A stretch of 64,000 nucleotides of DNA, taken from NCBI GenBank assembly GCA_015501605.1, contig JADNRZ010000006.1, forward strand, positions 992,001 through 1,056,000, written 5' to 3'. Within the stretch, counting starts at the first letter, position 1. Every line of letters begins with the position of its first letter. The translations under genes were made by a program, and so were the position numbers. Positions 1-12,464 of the stretch are shown in pieces. The notes beneath the pieces were generated by a model, which ran no database searches, had not been told where the DNA came from, and was given only the letters and a program-made list of their open reading frames with translations. The DNA is from Panaeolus papilionaceus. Taxonomy: Eukaryota > Basidiomycota > Agaricomycetes > Agaricales.

Positions 1-2517
1 TGGTGGGTTATGACCTGGTTGGCCATATTTGCCCATCTCAGATCTCCTTTTTATTCAGCCGCTCGTTATCGCTTCCGGGCTGTCCGTAGGAAAAGAGGGC
101 CCCTCAGTACACGTCGCATGCTGCATAGGGTCACTTGTTGCGGGGCTGTTCGATAATTTCCGTCGCAGTCAAAGTTCGTTGAAGCTTTCTTCGCCTCTTA
201 TTGGACTAACGAAGCCAAAATTTTATTCGACGTTCCGTCACAGGCAAGATGAGGGAGATCATTACCGCAGCAAGTGCAGCCGGGGTGGCCGTTGCATTTG
301 GTGCACCAATTGGAGGCGTCTTGTTTTCCATTGAAGTAAAAATTTACTCGTCTAATAGAATGACAACTGACATGCAACAATCATAGGAAATGGCACATAC
401 CTTTAGCATAAAGACCATGTGGCGGAGCATGTTTTGTGCTCTTGTCGCTACTTTCACGTTATCTGTATGGGAATCCCGTTTATATGAGATGGCAGTCTGA
501 CATTCTAATTCTTTCTTTTTGCTGTGTTGCAGGCTATGAACCCGTTCCGCACAGGAAAGCTGGTGCTTTTCCAGGTGACTTACGATCGCGATTGGCACTT
601 CTTCGAAATCATTTTCTTTGTCATACTGGGCATCTTTGGGGTGCGTGAAGCTACCACTACACTATGCAATCCTCACTGAACTACCAATAGGGGCTGTACG
701 GTGCATTTGTCATCAAATTCAACCTTCAAGTTGCCGCCTTCAGACGGAAGCATCTTGCTAACCACGGGGTGGCAGAGGCCGTAACATTAGCCACCCTTAC
801 AGCACTCATCGGTTACTTTAATCGATTCTTGCGGATAGATATGACCTCAAGTATGGCCATTCTATTCCGGGAGTGTGAAGGAGGCGGAAATGTGTACAAC
901 CTTTGCCAGTGAGTGAAACTGGCGGTCTTTACTGTATATCCCTGACATTTTTTTAGAACTTCCGCCCAGTGGAGAATATCCAACTCACTACTACTGGCCA
1001 CAATTATCCGGATTGGCCTTGTCGTTGTCAGCTATGGTTGTAAAGTGCCCGCTGGCATTTTCGTTCCGTCCATGGCTATCGGGGCTACGTTTGGCAGGAT
1101 GGTTGGGATTGCTGTGAAAGCTATGTACTCGTGCGTAGACGAGCGTCGACATAAACTCATCACCCCTAATGGAAATCTTTCAGAACCTACCCTCAAACTG
1201 GAATATTCAAGTTTTGTGCACCTGACGTTCCGTGTATCACTCCTGGGACATATGCATTTCTGGGTGCGGCTGCTGCGTTAAGGTTGGCCCTTTCACCACT
1301 GGGAATGCATTTACTGATTGCTTTGCTGACAGCGGCGTCATGAGAATAACTGTCACAGTAGTAGTGATTATGTTTGAATTGACTGGAGCCTTGACTTACA
1401 TTCTACCGACAATGGTACGCCCGCATGACAAAATATTATGGCAACTGACGGCTAACACCGACGATCCGGGTTCCAGATCGTACTTCTAGTCACAAAGGCA
1501 GTGGGAGACTTCCTGGGCACCAATGGCATCGCAGACGAAATGATTCGTTTCAATGGTTTCCCCTTCTTAGAGAAAGAAGACCACGTATACAATGTTTCCG
1601 GTACGTAATGTATAGATATTGAGTTCCAAACTCAGAGGATCTAACGTTCATTTCAGTCTCCGCGGTTATGAGGAAAGATCTGAAGACACTGACAGAGACT
1701 GGAATGAGAGTGAAGGATGTCGGTGAGTTACCTATACCGTGGATCTGCAAAACTCCCGAGTTCATTCGGCTATTTCATAGAATCAATTTTGTCCTCGACC
1801 AACTTTAAAGGCTTCCCTATCGTGTCTGCTGACGGCTCGTTGACCCTCTTGGGTTATATTGAACGAAGCGAATTGCGTTATGTGCTTGGTGAGCGGTTTG
1901 TCCCATATCAAGTCCCACATGTCTAAGGCCAGGGAACATTATCTTTTCCAGAACGAGCTCGTAAAAATAGAGGCAGACTCGTCAATACACCATGTCTCTT
2001 CAAGGCTAGGCATAAGGATCACGATGATATAGACCTTGCCCCTGAAATACACGAGGATGACGAACCAGAAGAGTACTTTGCCCCAACGACTGCGGGGGAG
2101 GGTATTCAGTTCTGGCCTTGGGTAAACAAGGTTGGTAATCCCTCCACTCTTGCTATCATACTTCTCTCAACTGTTCCAAAGACACCTTTGACAGTGTCGT
2201 CTGAACTGCCACTTGAAATTGTGATGCAGATATTCAAACGAATGGGGTGAGCGTTAAAGTTAACCTTGTCCGTGACAATCTCAAACCGTTGATTCGATTC
2301 TAGTCCCCGTGCCATATTGGTAGAAGACCACGGCGTGCTGTCAGGGTTGGTGACAGTCAAAGATGTGCTCAGATTCATTGCGACTGAAAAACCCGATCAT
2401 CGACCTTCCTGGGACGAAAGGGGAGGGCTGGATGGGCTCCTGGAAGAAGCTTGGACATGGACCAACGATACTAAATCTCAGATGCTGTACTGGATGAGGC
2501 GGACATTTCGACGGTAG
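1..2517 (+). CDS. CLC-type voltage-gated chloride channel / Cl-/H+ exchanger, 5' partial
   Basis: Membrane chloride transporter of the CLC family (fungal Gef1-like), expected in Golgi/vacuole/endosome membranes. Only the 3' part is present; the N-terminal helices lie before base 1. The signature GKEGPSVH is encoded near 88-112 and keeps the gating glutamate that family knowledge links to Cl-/H+ exchange. Next come a segment reading [18 protein letters not shown] (about 280-335) and the pore motif [16 protein letters not shown] (about 1048-1095). The cytosolic tail carries two CBS-like regions, one around [18 protein letters not shown] (about 1810-1885) and one around [16 protein letters not shown] (about 2332-2380). 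It ends in RRTFRR and a stop at 2515-2517. The coding parts are split by many introns of about 50 nt, so the frame changes repeatedly. The next gene (TSR1) is convergent, 455 bp away. Family assignment is firm; exon edges are approximate. Confidence 0.93.
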
Positions 2518-2972
2518 TTTACACTGCATTCTATGTGATCTGTATTTGTGATAGTTTCGTGGTTTTAATACACATACTGATGATACCATGTTACAGCCCT
2601 CTTATTGACCTTTCAGTTTTTTCGGTTAGGGCTTCAGTGTGGTTTTCACACATGTAACTTAGTTTCGGACCGTTACCGAGATTTCGTGATGGAGAGACAA
2701 GCTTCCAGGATTTACCAGGCCGATCCTGATGTTCTTAGTTCAGATCATTGTGGAGTCGTGGGGAAATGAAACTGATGTATTTCTCAACAAAGCTTTGCAG
2801 CATGCTCGAATACTACTCCCAGAAACTTGGTTGTGTACGACACAACCCCTCTGCGGAATTCGTGAGCAAGCTTGGTAACATCATTAGCACGACTCTACAT
2901 GCCAAATTGTTCTCTGGGTACTGCGTAAGTATACGAAAATTCCCTGGACATGCCGTTGAATTAAGCCTCGAT
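2518..2972. other. Intergenic, between convergent CLC and TSR1 genes
   Basis: 455 bp holding the two 3' ends. Short open frames here are not supported by any recognisable protein. No RNA gene or repeat seen. Confidence 0.6.
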
Positions 2973-5825
2973 TCATGACAATTCCATAGAATCAGAAGGG
3001 AGTGAGCCGACCGCGTTTGAAGGAGCCTGGTTTTTCCACAACGCCGCCCACTTGGGGTATACTCTTTTATAAAGGGACATGCAAACAGTATCCATCTGGT
3101 TGATGGGACCATCAAAGTGTGCCTTGAAGTAGCCGTGAGTTCCAAGCGATTCACGAATATGACCTGTGCGGCCATGTTTCGTGTGAAGTTGAATGGGTTT
3201 GAAGTATTGAACGTCGTCTGTAGTGTGAATGGCAAATTAGATCTGAAAGCTCGGATCTCAGACAAACAAACCGACCTGAATTGAAAAACATGTAGCGAAT
3301 AGTTGCTGTCTTTTTGTGCACTTTGAATGGATGCCCCGTTAAAATTATACGCTTGGCGATTATCCTGGTGGTGTCTGGGTTAAGGAACGATCCCATCGCA
3401 ACAAGTTCTGGAGCTGTTGGGGAAAAGGTTAGTCTTATGGCCTGTAAACCCAATTGGATGAACACGGGACTGACATTCAGGGTCTTCGGTCTCTCTGAGA
3501 AACATGGATGGTGACTTCCCGTATACGACGGGTCCGTAAGTTGTAGCAACGTAGGTCGAACCATGCCTGAGATATCTCTCGAACTTATGCACGTTGTTGG
3601 CGCCCTTTCCACCGCCTCGCGTGTGTTGACTGTAAATTGGGTTGACGTTCAACCTTCGAGGTCCAACGCAAAGGATCAAGGGGTCCTGAAGAGAGCCATT
3701 AAAATTGAGGAAGCGCGCTACAACAGAAGGGGCTCCTACCTTTGATCGAACCGACCCCGCGTATTCTGTATTTCTCTGCAACGTGAAATTCAGAACCGTC
3801 ATCTTGTGTTCATGTTGTAGAAGCGAAAACAATGCTAAAGGAACACATTGTGATGCTTCTCGGGGAACCTCTCTTAGTACCACTGTCACACGAACACCTG
3901 GCTGTCGTGGCGTAAGCAGAAAGCCGACGATTCAGATGAAGAGGGGCAAACCTCGACAACATTAGGCTCCTGCTCTGCGCGTCTTCGAACGCTTCTTTCT
4001 GTCCTCTTGAAGTCCTCAAACTGGAAGATGCGAGCGTAATCTCGTGGTAAGTTTTCGAAGGGGTCCCAAGGGCTGGTTCTAAAAGACCTCATGCCCCTGA
4101 AACGCTGGAAACGGGTCCTAGTAGCAATGTCTTTCGGAGTATCTATCTCATCGGGGAATGAAGCATCGTCGTCCTCTTCTCGCTGCCTGTTTCTCCACGT
4201 CGCGAGTCTAATGTAGGGTGAGTAACATTAATAAAAAGAAATATAAGCTAACATACTGTCGCTCTTCTTCTTCAATATCAAGATCTTCAAAGTGGACGCT
4301 CTCTCTTCTGTCGACCTCTGTGTGGTTGTCATCGATAATCATATCTTCCATTTCTTCGTCTTCGTCTTCCCCTTGCATCGCATCCTCCTCTTGAGTGTCA
4401 TTATCACGGTCTTCGTCTTCTGTGACATCATCGTCCACGATCCAGGAAGCCTGATATTCACTCATCCCCTTAGGGACACGTTTTACAGTTTTGGGGGTTG
4501 TTCCATAACCAGCGTCAGGAAGGCTGGCATCTGCGCCTTCTACCCGGTTGTTCATTTCTTCTTCTGTTGGCCACGTCTGTTCATTCTGCAAATCGTCAGG
4601 GTCATTGCTAGAGACCAGAGAGTCTGCAGATGATAGATCCGGTTCAGCCAGAAGAACAGGCCCCTCGTCCATGTTCGATCGACCTGACCGAGCAACTGGT
4701 GCAGAGAAAATCTAGTTTATGATGAATGAATATGAGATTATACAGGGTTTGATGTAAAGAATCCAGTAACCCACCTTCGAAATCTGATAATCTCCAAAGT
4801 TCGGAATGTGTAGTAACCTGTTGGCAGAAAGAGATGACCCTCGAACAACACCAGTCACGCTCAAGTTACCATCCTGCCATTCCACAGATTCCCCCAGAAG
4901 CCAAGTTCGCCCTTCCTTCCAGCGGACGTCAATTGGTTTTCCCTCGCACAATGAACGTAGTGCCGTAAGTGAGTCGGAGATTTTACCAAGATCAAAGAGA
5001 CGGGTCTGAGTTGGAACGAAGTACTGGATAAACGACAGCAAGGATTTCATAACACCAGAGCGCGTCTTCTGGTCCAGCGATGGCGAGCATTGGACAACGG
5101 TTACAACTTCCGGCATGCCTTGCGCTTGGAGACTTCGCAGTAGGGTGTCACCCCAAGTGTCTACCTCCACGGTGCTCGATAGCATAAATACGACGTAATC
5201 TGCAACTTTACAGGCATCCAATGCACCATAAAACGACCTGTACGGCACAGTGCGGAACTGGAGCGAGGTCCTAAAGCGCTCAGCCCTATTGTTTGCGTTA
5301 GCTGGCAGGTCATTGACATTTCATGCAAACAACGTACCTCAGCTTCCACAACCCATCTTTGGGACATTCGCCTCCATCGATGTCTAGAACACCTGCCAAG
5401 GATTGTACAGCCTGTCGTGGATCAAGGTCTTCGGATAGTGGTATGACTGCGACAACTCGGGGTGCTCCATCGACTCCATTAAAGATGCGAGAGGCAGAAA
5501 TAATAGCGCTTCGTTTGTTCAACTGTGCTTGCTTTGCATTGTTTTTCCTGTTCAACCTGGACTGTGTTGCATTGATCGGGGAGGACGATGATTTAGGCCC
5601 TTGTCTAGCAATTCGTCCTGTTTTACGTCTTTAAAATGATACCATCGATTTATACTTTATGATGTTTCTCCAACCTTTTGCTGCATCTCTCATTGAACCC
5701 TTGGTCGCATGTTTGGATTTGAATTTTTTGTTTTGCTATCAGAAATTAGTGATGCTGCTTGAAATAAATATCGAAAGGTCAAATACCTGCTTTAGCGTAG
5801 GACGATGGTGATGTGCCTCGACCAT
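2973..5825 (-). CDS. TSR1: Ribosome biogenesis protein Tsr1
   Basis: Bms1/Tsr1-family GTPase-like factor that acts on pre-40S subunits in nucleolus and cytoplasm. The start is a 13-codon first exon (5825-5787) reading [13 protein letters not shown], which matches the family N-terminus. Exon 2 (5735-5675) encodes [20 protein letters not shown], and exon 3 (from 5617, using acceptor ..ACAG) continues as [11 protein letters not shown]. The middle exons (to about 4262) carry [15 protein letters not shown] and a strongly acidic stretch. C-terminal hallmarks are [79 protein letters not shown] and [10 protein letters not shown], with stop TGA at 2975-2973. Estimated length is about 780-800 aa, in line with the family. 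Acidic low-complexity insertions are normal for Tsr1. Identity is certain; some splice junctions between 4262 and 2973 were not fixed base by base. Confidence 0.96.
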
Positions 5826-6042
5826 ATTTCTCTGACCACTCTTGTGAACAAAGAGTAAAGAAGAAAGTGGAGATGTACAACTTCGACCTAGCCGAAATCT
5901 TGCTGAGAGATAAAAATTGCCCAATCAGGATCATTATGACTTGTTACCAAAAATAGCATTATTATGTTCGACGCGTCGCTCCCACACCGTGACCGTCAAC
6001 ATTGGACAACGCGTCTGAGCACCTTTCTTCAATACCAACATC

Positions 6043-7808
6043 ATGCAAGCATCTTTGGATCTAAACTCACTAAAAAGTATTTCTAATGCCACTACATCTA
6101 CGTTGACTACCACATTTCATCAGTTTTTACCAGGGCTTTGACGTGCCTCTCAAAATATGGGGACGAACTCTCAATTTTTGGGACCACTGAAATATTGTCA
6201 TTGTCAACAACAAACTCATCTAAATCTGCATACTGTCGCTTCAAGTATGAGAATACCTTTTTTTCTCGGTACAATGTCGATGATCTGAGGCATGGAAATG
6301 TGAATGTCAACGATGAGCCGCACACCATAACTGGACAACTTTTAACCAAGGCAAGTCAATCACGATGTCTTGCGAAGATTTGGATTGTGAATACATTCTC
6401 TCAGTCGCTTCTCTCTATTTTGAAACATAAAACCGTGGAGAAAACCGTAGAGCGTTGCGAATTCTCCATTGACGAAAATGCGTCTGATCAGGAAGTGAAT
6501 GAAGATGAGTTGAATGAAGAACATGATAGCCTCCAGAACAAGCTCGTCATTCGTTTGCATTGTAAACATGGTAACTATCGGCCCATTGGAAGTCTCATTT
6601 CTCTAAACATCTCTGCAGGAGTGATTAAGACCCATCGCCTGAACCTTCTTACACCAGGGTCCCTAATGGCACCAGGGGTCCCGGACGCCGACAATGAATC
6701 TCGCTTGACTATCGGCCCAAAAGCACTCAAAGACCTAATTGACCATTTCCCTGTCTCCAGAGGTCAAAGATCGGATCCGCAACTTGTTTGGACCTTTGAG
6801 GAATCTGAGGTGGGGCTGAAGAGCCTGGAGTCCGCTATTGATAGTCGTGGTTTGTAGAGTCCAGCTGCATTGCTGCCAAAAGCTGAACGAGTCCAAGGTA
6901 GAGGGCAGTTATCGACGGAACTCACGATTAGCGCTGAAGAATTCGAAGGCTACGATATCTACGAAACTCCTACGACCATCGCTTTTCATCTCCGCGAATT
7001 CAATGTCAGTGATATACTTATTACACTCTGTCCCCATTGTTGAGTCGCACAAATATTTTACCTATCAGGCGACAATCGCATTTGCTGATTCAATGTCAGC
7101 ATCTATGGATTTCCGATTCACCGATCCCGCAGCACCCTTATTTATAGACATCGAAGGGGATTCCATGGGCTCCCTTTTTGTAATATCTACAAGTCAGGTA
7201 CACACAGGACACCCATCTTCTAGTACTCATTCTACTGTTTCCGGCCCCAACCGTAAACGGGAGCGCCCGCAGTCAGCAAACGAGACTCCTAGAATAAGAA
7301 AATCAATGAAGGCCGCCATGCCGATCCCGCTTGACACAGTGCAGAGGCGTCAAAGTTCGCGACCAGCATCTTCTATAGCGGGGTCTATGCCTCCTCCTTC
7401 CATAATTCCTAAATTGGCCATCCCTAGCGCTCCTTCCCAGCGTCCAACCAGTCGCGCTGAAACGAGTGAACCCCTCTTTCTTCCAAGCTCACAGATGTCA
7501 GATGCGCAATTGGAAGTTTTGCGCTCCACAGGACTCGGCATAGAGGACATGACAGCTGAGGAGCTAACGGAGATGCTGGAAGGAGAGGGCGTGGAGGTCG
7601 ACTTTTCTCTGCCTATGACTCAGCCCAGAGCCCCTGACATGAAAATGGAGGTGGACGCTAATCTGTATTCGGACATTCTCGAAGGTAGTAGCTTTGTGGC
7701 TACTCAAGAATCTCAGGACTCGAGCAGGGTGAGCAAATATCCTTTTTCAAGAATACTTTAATTGACAAGTATCATTTGCAGGCATTTCAACCGTTGTTCG
7801 ACGATTAG
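6043..7808 (+). CDS. RAD9: DNA damage checkpoint protein Rad9 (9-1-1 clamp subunit)
   Basis: Subunit of the Rad9-Rad1-Hus1 clamp, which is loaded at damaged DNA and activates ATR/Rad3 signalling. Exon 1 (6043-6076) encodes MQASLDLNSLK; a 47-nt intron (6077-6123) joins it to IFTRALTCLSKYGDELSI. This gives a PCNA-like Rad9 N-terminus followed by LSLSTTNSSKSAYCRF, FFSRY and LVIRLHCKHG. A second intron (6850-6903) leads to TELTISAEEFEGYD, and a third leads to the core end at FTDPAAPLFIDIEGD. From about 7200 on the protein is a Ser/Pro-rich tail with RKRERPQ, the usual place for phosphorylation in Rad9. The last exon (7782-7808) encodes only AFQPLFDD and the stop; this short acidic/aromatic terminus is typical of fungal Rad9. 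Total is roughly 515 aa. It is divergent from TSR1, with 217 bp between the two start codons. Confidence 0.93.
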
Positions 7809-7966
7809 AATCAGTATGTACCATCCTGGACCATGTGCTTATTATAAAACTAAAAAACATAACTCTAAGTACGAAAGCGGATTATGTACTTGTATCACAC
7901 TCATCACCACTTCTCGTTCCCGGAGATTATTGATTCATTGAAGCAGTTCGTTGAAACTTTCATAAA

Positions 7967-9476
7967 TCACCGGCCGAGACTGCACCAATGATCGTCGAGG
8001 TCCAGAAAAGACGAGCCAGAGTCTGGCCAAGCTTCAATGACAGATGACAATTGTATCTTGACGCCCGATTGATAAGCCAGTGATTCTCCTTCATTGTCGG
8101 CATTTGTGAGTAGGGTGAGACTTGACAAAGGGTAGCCGTCAACTTGTCGAGAGTCGATGAGTTGAGCAATTCGTTTATCGCATGTCCCCTCGTTTCCTTC
8201 CAGAAAAGAAACATGTCGAAGCGACGGCCACAAGATGTTTGGCCTCCCCTGCTGCTCCCGAGGTTTTGCGAGGACCAGATAGACAAATTGGCAGGTCTCA
8301 ACGGGGCTGTGAAACGTCCGAAAAGTTCTGATGTTGGGGAACATCAGGCATAATTTTTCGAAAGTAGAAGGGGAGAGTTCGAAGTTGAGGAAAGATATCC
8401 TCTCGACACTGGAAAACGTGGGTGTGACGGCACACTTGTTGTCCCAAAGCCCATCGAGGTCAGAATCTTGGACATCCTTCAGACAAAGAGAACGCAGTCG
8501 GGGGGCATCAAGAGCAAGTAGAAGCCGCGCGTACAATTCTCCTGACACACTGCAGATACGAAGTGAGAGGAGGTGTGGGAGTGGTATAAGGGCATATTTA
8601 AGAGGCCAATGTCCAGCAGGGATGATATCTCCGCTGACGGAGAGACTTGTGAGGTTGTGCGGAGTTGTGAGCATGGCTCGGAAGGTGCGATATTGGATGG
8701 GAACCAGCTTAAGTTGTTCGAGATGCAGAGTGGTCGTCTGTGAGAGCGGAGGGCGGAAATAGTTCATTGCCACTCCTCGAAGTCTGACAAACTCGAGAGA
8801 GCCTGAAGCGTTGCCGGATACAGACTTGAATATTTGTGGGAGTGACACGTCCTGGTCCACAAACTCCTCCATGACACCATTAACATCCTCCACCTCAATT
8901 GTAAGGTGCTTTAAGTTGGGTGCGAGGGCTTCGCAGAGTCGAGTGAGCAAAGGGTGGTCAATGTCCTCGAGTCCTTGGAACACTGACAAAGAGCGCCAGC
9001 GGTGGGAATGTGGGAGCACAAGGTCAAGCAAACTGTTTAACCTGTTCCTTTCCCCGAGAGACTCTGAGAACAACTGGACGCGGACGTCAAGCGGACAGCC
9101 TGACGACCTCGACAAGTAGGTCTCTGTTTGATCGAGTGTGCTCGCGCAATTTATGGACACCTGACACCATAAAGTAGGCGTCGAGATGGCGACTGCGCGA
9201 AAGTAGGAGCTAACGTGTGATACCAAAACCTCGGGCGTCTCTTCATAGTGGTCCTGGTAATCTCGAACATCTTCGTTGTGAACATGCTTGAAAATTTCGA
9301 AAATATGGGCAAGGACCTCCGCTGGCATTTCACGTCCAGCGGTCGGATGGGTAAGCGCTTCCTAGACAATAATAAGCACAGTGACAAGAAACAGTTTTCC
9401 AGAAGAGAAAAACGAAGGAAATATTTACCGTTGTGGTCACTATTTCGCAACGAGAATGGTCTTGTGAATGGAACAT
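7967..9476 (-). CDS. F-box / leucine-rich-repeat-like protein
   Basis: Likely substrate receptor of an SCF ubiquitin ligase, one of the very numerous Agaricomycete F-box proteins. A 16-codon first exon (9476-9429, MFHSQDHSRCEIVTTT) joins in phase 0 over a 66-nt intron to exon 2 (9361-7967). Exon 2 begins EALTHPTAGREMPAEVLAHI; the MPAEVLAHIFEIFK block is the F-box helix, followed by SSYFRAVAISTPTLWCQV, the usual second half. The rest has leucine-rich irregular repeats (LRSLCLKDVQDSDL, LFPNIRTFRTF) but no enzymatic motif. A start at the internal MPAEV (9328) would shorten the protein by 27 residues; the two-exon model is preferred because the added leader leads directly into the F-box as in relatives. 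Substrate unknown. It is convergent with RAD9, 158 bp away. Confidence 0.8.
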
Positions 9477-9837
9477 TACAGCAAACTGAATAAAAAGGTA
9501 TAAGATGCTGAGCTATCTGTAACTCATCGATGCTCATTTTATATGACAATTCAGCAGCGTATATTGATAATGGTCATATACTCATTTTGTGCGAAAGACT
9601 TTTTCTGGTCAAAGACCCGCTGACACGAAGCAGCCATTCCTCTTCAAGACAAAACGGGTCAACCAATTAAAACTAGAGGCCAAGTCGCGATCTCGTGTAT
9701 AGTGTTCATAACATCGAGATATACGTGCCATTCTGGTACCGAATGCCTGTTATACATAGAGACGTGTGGTCACGACATGTACTCGAGGTTCCTTTTCTTA
9801 TTTCGTATGTAAGGTTTGCGTCAATTGAATCTAATAT
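9477..9837. other. Intergenic
   Basis: 361 bp between the F-box gene promoter and the 3' end of the Bli-3-like gene. No coding frame, RNA or repeat recognised. Confidence 0.5.
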
Positions 9838-10695
9838 TCACTGCATTAAAGACGAGAAGTAAGGGGGATGTCACAAGCCAACACTTACCTCTTGCTTGGT
9901 GATGATCCGTAATTCTCCAGGTGTGGCTGCCTGTCCGGTCAAGGCTCCCACCCCAATTTCTACAGCCCGTCCAATCTTCCCTTTCGTCACACACCAGTAA
10001 CGAATTTCATCAGGAATAACTCGAATGAGGGCCACTCGCGGATCATTAGAATCTCCTTTATGGACACCATCTTTCAGATCTCCGAACCACGCAGGGAGGC
10101 TGAGCAATGAAAGTTAGAACTAAAGTTCGTCTAAATGGAAGCGGGATATACCTTGAAGACCAGTGTTTCTTGATCATTTCGCGATCTTCAATAACTTGTG
10201 CCTTTCCCGAAAACCTAAACCAAATAAGGTTCAACGTGGTTTTAATCCAAAGCTGGAATACATACGACGCCCAGCTGGTATCTTGATTTAAAAAGCTGAC
10301 ATTGACGTGGGTGTCATTCTGAATCTCATCAAATTTGTGCGACACATTGTTGGCAAAGAATGTGAGGGTCAACTCATTGTTAGCGTCAGCTTTGAAAACT
10401 CATCAGACGGATCGGGTCAAGACGTTTCCAGCAAATAAAATGCTTACGGGATATCGGGTTCATGGCACGCGAATGCAGTTCGCCATCCGAGGCCCGAGTT
10501 GTAAGCATGGCAGTCCTGGTAGACGTGATGATCTCCTTAAGGCCTATTAAAAAGGGTTGATATAAATGTCAGGTCTGGCCCAAGATCGTATCCAACGATT
10601 AAAGCATACGCACCGTCAATCTTCTCCTGAGGTGTCAGGCGATTGTTCTGAGCCTCGTCGGTATATGGATCCATAGATTTATTGATGTTCGACAT
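9838..10695 (-). CDS. Bli-3-like FMN-binding general stress protein (PNPOx-like split barrel)
   Basis: Small cytosolic flavin-binding split-barrel protein, related to Neurospora blue-light-induced Bli-3 and bacterial general stress protein 26. The start MSNINKSMDPYTDEAQNNRL at 10695 matches the family leader. Following exons give LTPQEKID, then AMLTTRASDGELHSRAM, LTFFANNVSHKFDEI, HVNVSFLNQDTSWAS, FSGKAQVIEDREMIKKHW, PAWFGDLKDG and NDPRVALIRVIPDEIRYW, ending GALTGQAATPGELRIITKQE. After GAG (Glu) a 48-nt intron (GTAAGT..GCAG) appears to place the stop TGA (9840-9838) directly after the splice. If that intron is retained, five more residues follow and the stop is at 9871. About 210 aa. Substrate unknown; light or stress induction is only inferred from the family. 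Confidence 0.87.
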
Positions 10696-11539
10696 TGTGA
10701 TTGTTATGGGATGGGATAAAGATGAGAAACACCCTTTGGACGGTGCTGTGAAACCCTTTAAATACTAAGGGGAAACATGGAGTTCTAGCCTGACGCAATG
10801 TTGGGAGAACCTAGACTGACGTCACTGTTTCCGAATAGGGGGATTTCGTAGGATAACCAAACCAAATAATACTTAGTTGTGGCGGCTCAAGTCCCTGCCA
10901 CAAGACTAGGGGTCTTCAATGTCTCTGCGGGGTATTTAGAAGACCGCATTGCAGATACGATATCATCGCTAATGAAATAGTATGGCATATCACATCAAAC
11001 TGCGCAACAAAAGGTGGAGTGCAATAAGCTTCAAAAAGGTAAGCACAACTCATGTGTCAGTAATCAGGATGGGCTTCTTACGATACATATTTGAAAGCAA
11101 TTTATCATTGAGGACTTGTGTCATGGTTACGCTCCTGGACAAGGCAGAGAGTGCATAGGTCCAAAACAATCATCTTAAAAACCTGTTCCTAAAACGGACG
11201 CAAGTGCCGGTTGTGAGAATCGCGTCAGTGGGTATGCCGGCTACCAAGACTCAAGCTTCGGCGGATCAGACGAGAAAGAGTGCCTGCAGGAGGGATAGTC
11301 AGTAGTCAAAATGGGAAAAGCAACGGCAAGAATGGCGTCAAACAACCTTTACAAGGCGATTCAATTAACACCCTGAAAATTGTGCAGAATCTATAAGGAC
11401 AGGAGACTGATGAACCTGAGCCATAGGATCCCTGCTGGGAGTGAGCAACTCAGAAAACAAGCGATAAGGCATAAAAAGTTAGAATTATAACATGAATGGG
11501 GAGGAAATAGTGAATATAATATAATACTGGATGATAAAT
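10696..11539. other. Intergenic
   Basis: 844 bp between the Bli-3-like promoter and the 3' end of TIM17. I see no extended open frame on either strand, no tRNA-like T-loop and no repeat. Confidence 0.5.
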
Positions 11540-12243
11540 CTACTGTGCGTGTGATGGAGGAGAGGGTTGTGGTGTCATGGAACTGGGTACTGGAAAGAGC
11601 ATCAAAAGTCAATCCAACAAAATAAAAAGAATGTGAAAACCCACATGGAGCCATCTGGGGCTTTTCGCTGAGCACCCTGTTTAATAACACACCCACACCC
11701 TCAAAGACACCTAGCAAGATACCACAGGCAATGGCGGATCCCAGCGCCGACCGTGGACCACCTATTTGAAGCTAGTGAGCATTTCAGATTGACACGAAAG
11801 CCACAATAAACTCACTTCGCAACGCCAGGCATCCACCCGTCATAAACCCTGAAATAATGGCGTTCCATGAGTCCTCCTTTTGCCGCCACCCTTTAATGGC
11901 GCAGTCAAATGTCGAGAACATGCCACCCCATACACCAAAGTTGCCACCAGTTACAGGCGCACGAGCCTTTATTGATGAAACTGCGCCAACGAAGCGTTCT
12001 CCCTAAAAAGACATAAGACAACGTGTTTTTGCGCAAATTGAGTTGTATACTGACTCTTGGCGAATTTCTGGCACCTTTAATACCGTACCAAATACCACCA
12101 CCAATGGCACCCATTGAAAAGGCTCCTCCGAAGTCGTTGAGGATGACCCATGGGCTAAATTAGTGAAAATTTGACATTAATAGGAGTGCTAAAGTACATA
12201 GGATGAGGAAGCTTTACCAAGGATCTCTTGTGTGGTCGGCCAT
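11540..12243 (-). CDS. TIM17: Mitochondrial inner-membrane translocase subunit Tim17
   Basis: Core channel component of the TIM23 presequence translocase in the mitochondrial inner membrane. It starts [20 protein letters not shown] at 12243 and continues [97 protein letters not shown]. This is the complete four-helix Tim17 pattern with the DPWP motif and glycine zippers. The final exon is joined after QMAP (donor GTGGGT) and encodes [16 protein letters not shown], a proline-rich end typical of Tim17, with stop TAG at 11542-11540. Reading through that donor would instead add about 80 unrelated residues. About 160 aa, the usual length. The start codon is 222 bp from the divergent zf-4CXXC gene, so the two probably share a promoter region. 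Confidence 0.96.
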
Positions 12244-12464
12244 TGTGAATTATAGGGTGGTAAATATAGGAGGAGGAGTGGGGAAGGAGGATGGTTGTTG
12301 TTGACCAATGCCGGCTCAACAGCATTGAAAAAGTTTGCTTCCAGGGCCAAGAACACGTGAATGTGCCAAGATGAATTATGATTCTGACACGTGATCAAGT
12401 CGCGTTTATATTGGTACTGACTTTGTTTAGAATGACTTTACTCGTTTCTCTTTCTCCGACCATC

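Noticed and set aside
3151..3889. Several long overlapping frames on the minus strand read as separate genes
   Set aside because: They are exons and intron read-throughs of the single TSR1 gene.
11391..11717. Long minus-strand frame extending the Tim17 C-terminus by about 80 residues
   Set aside because: Read-through of the last intron; splicing gives a normal proline-rich Tim17 end.
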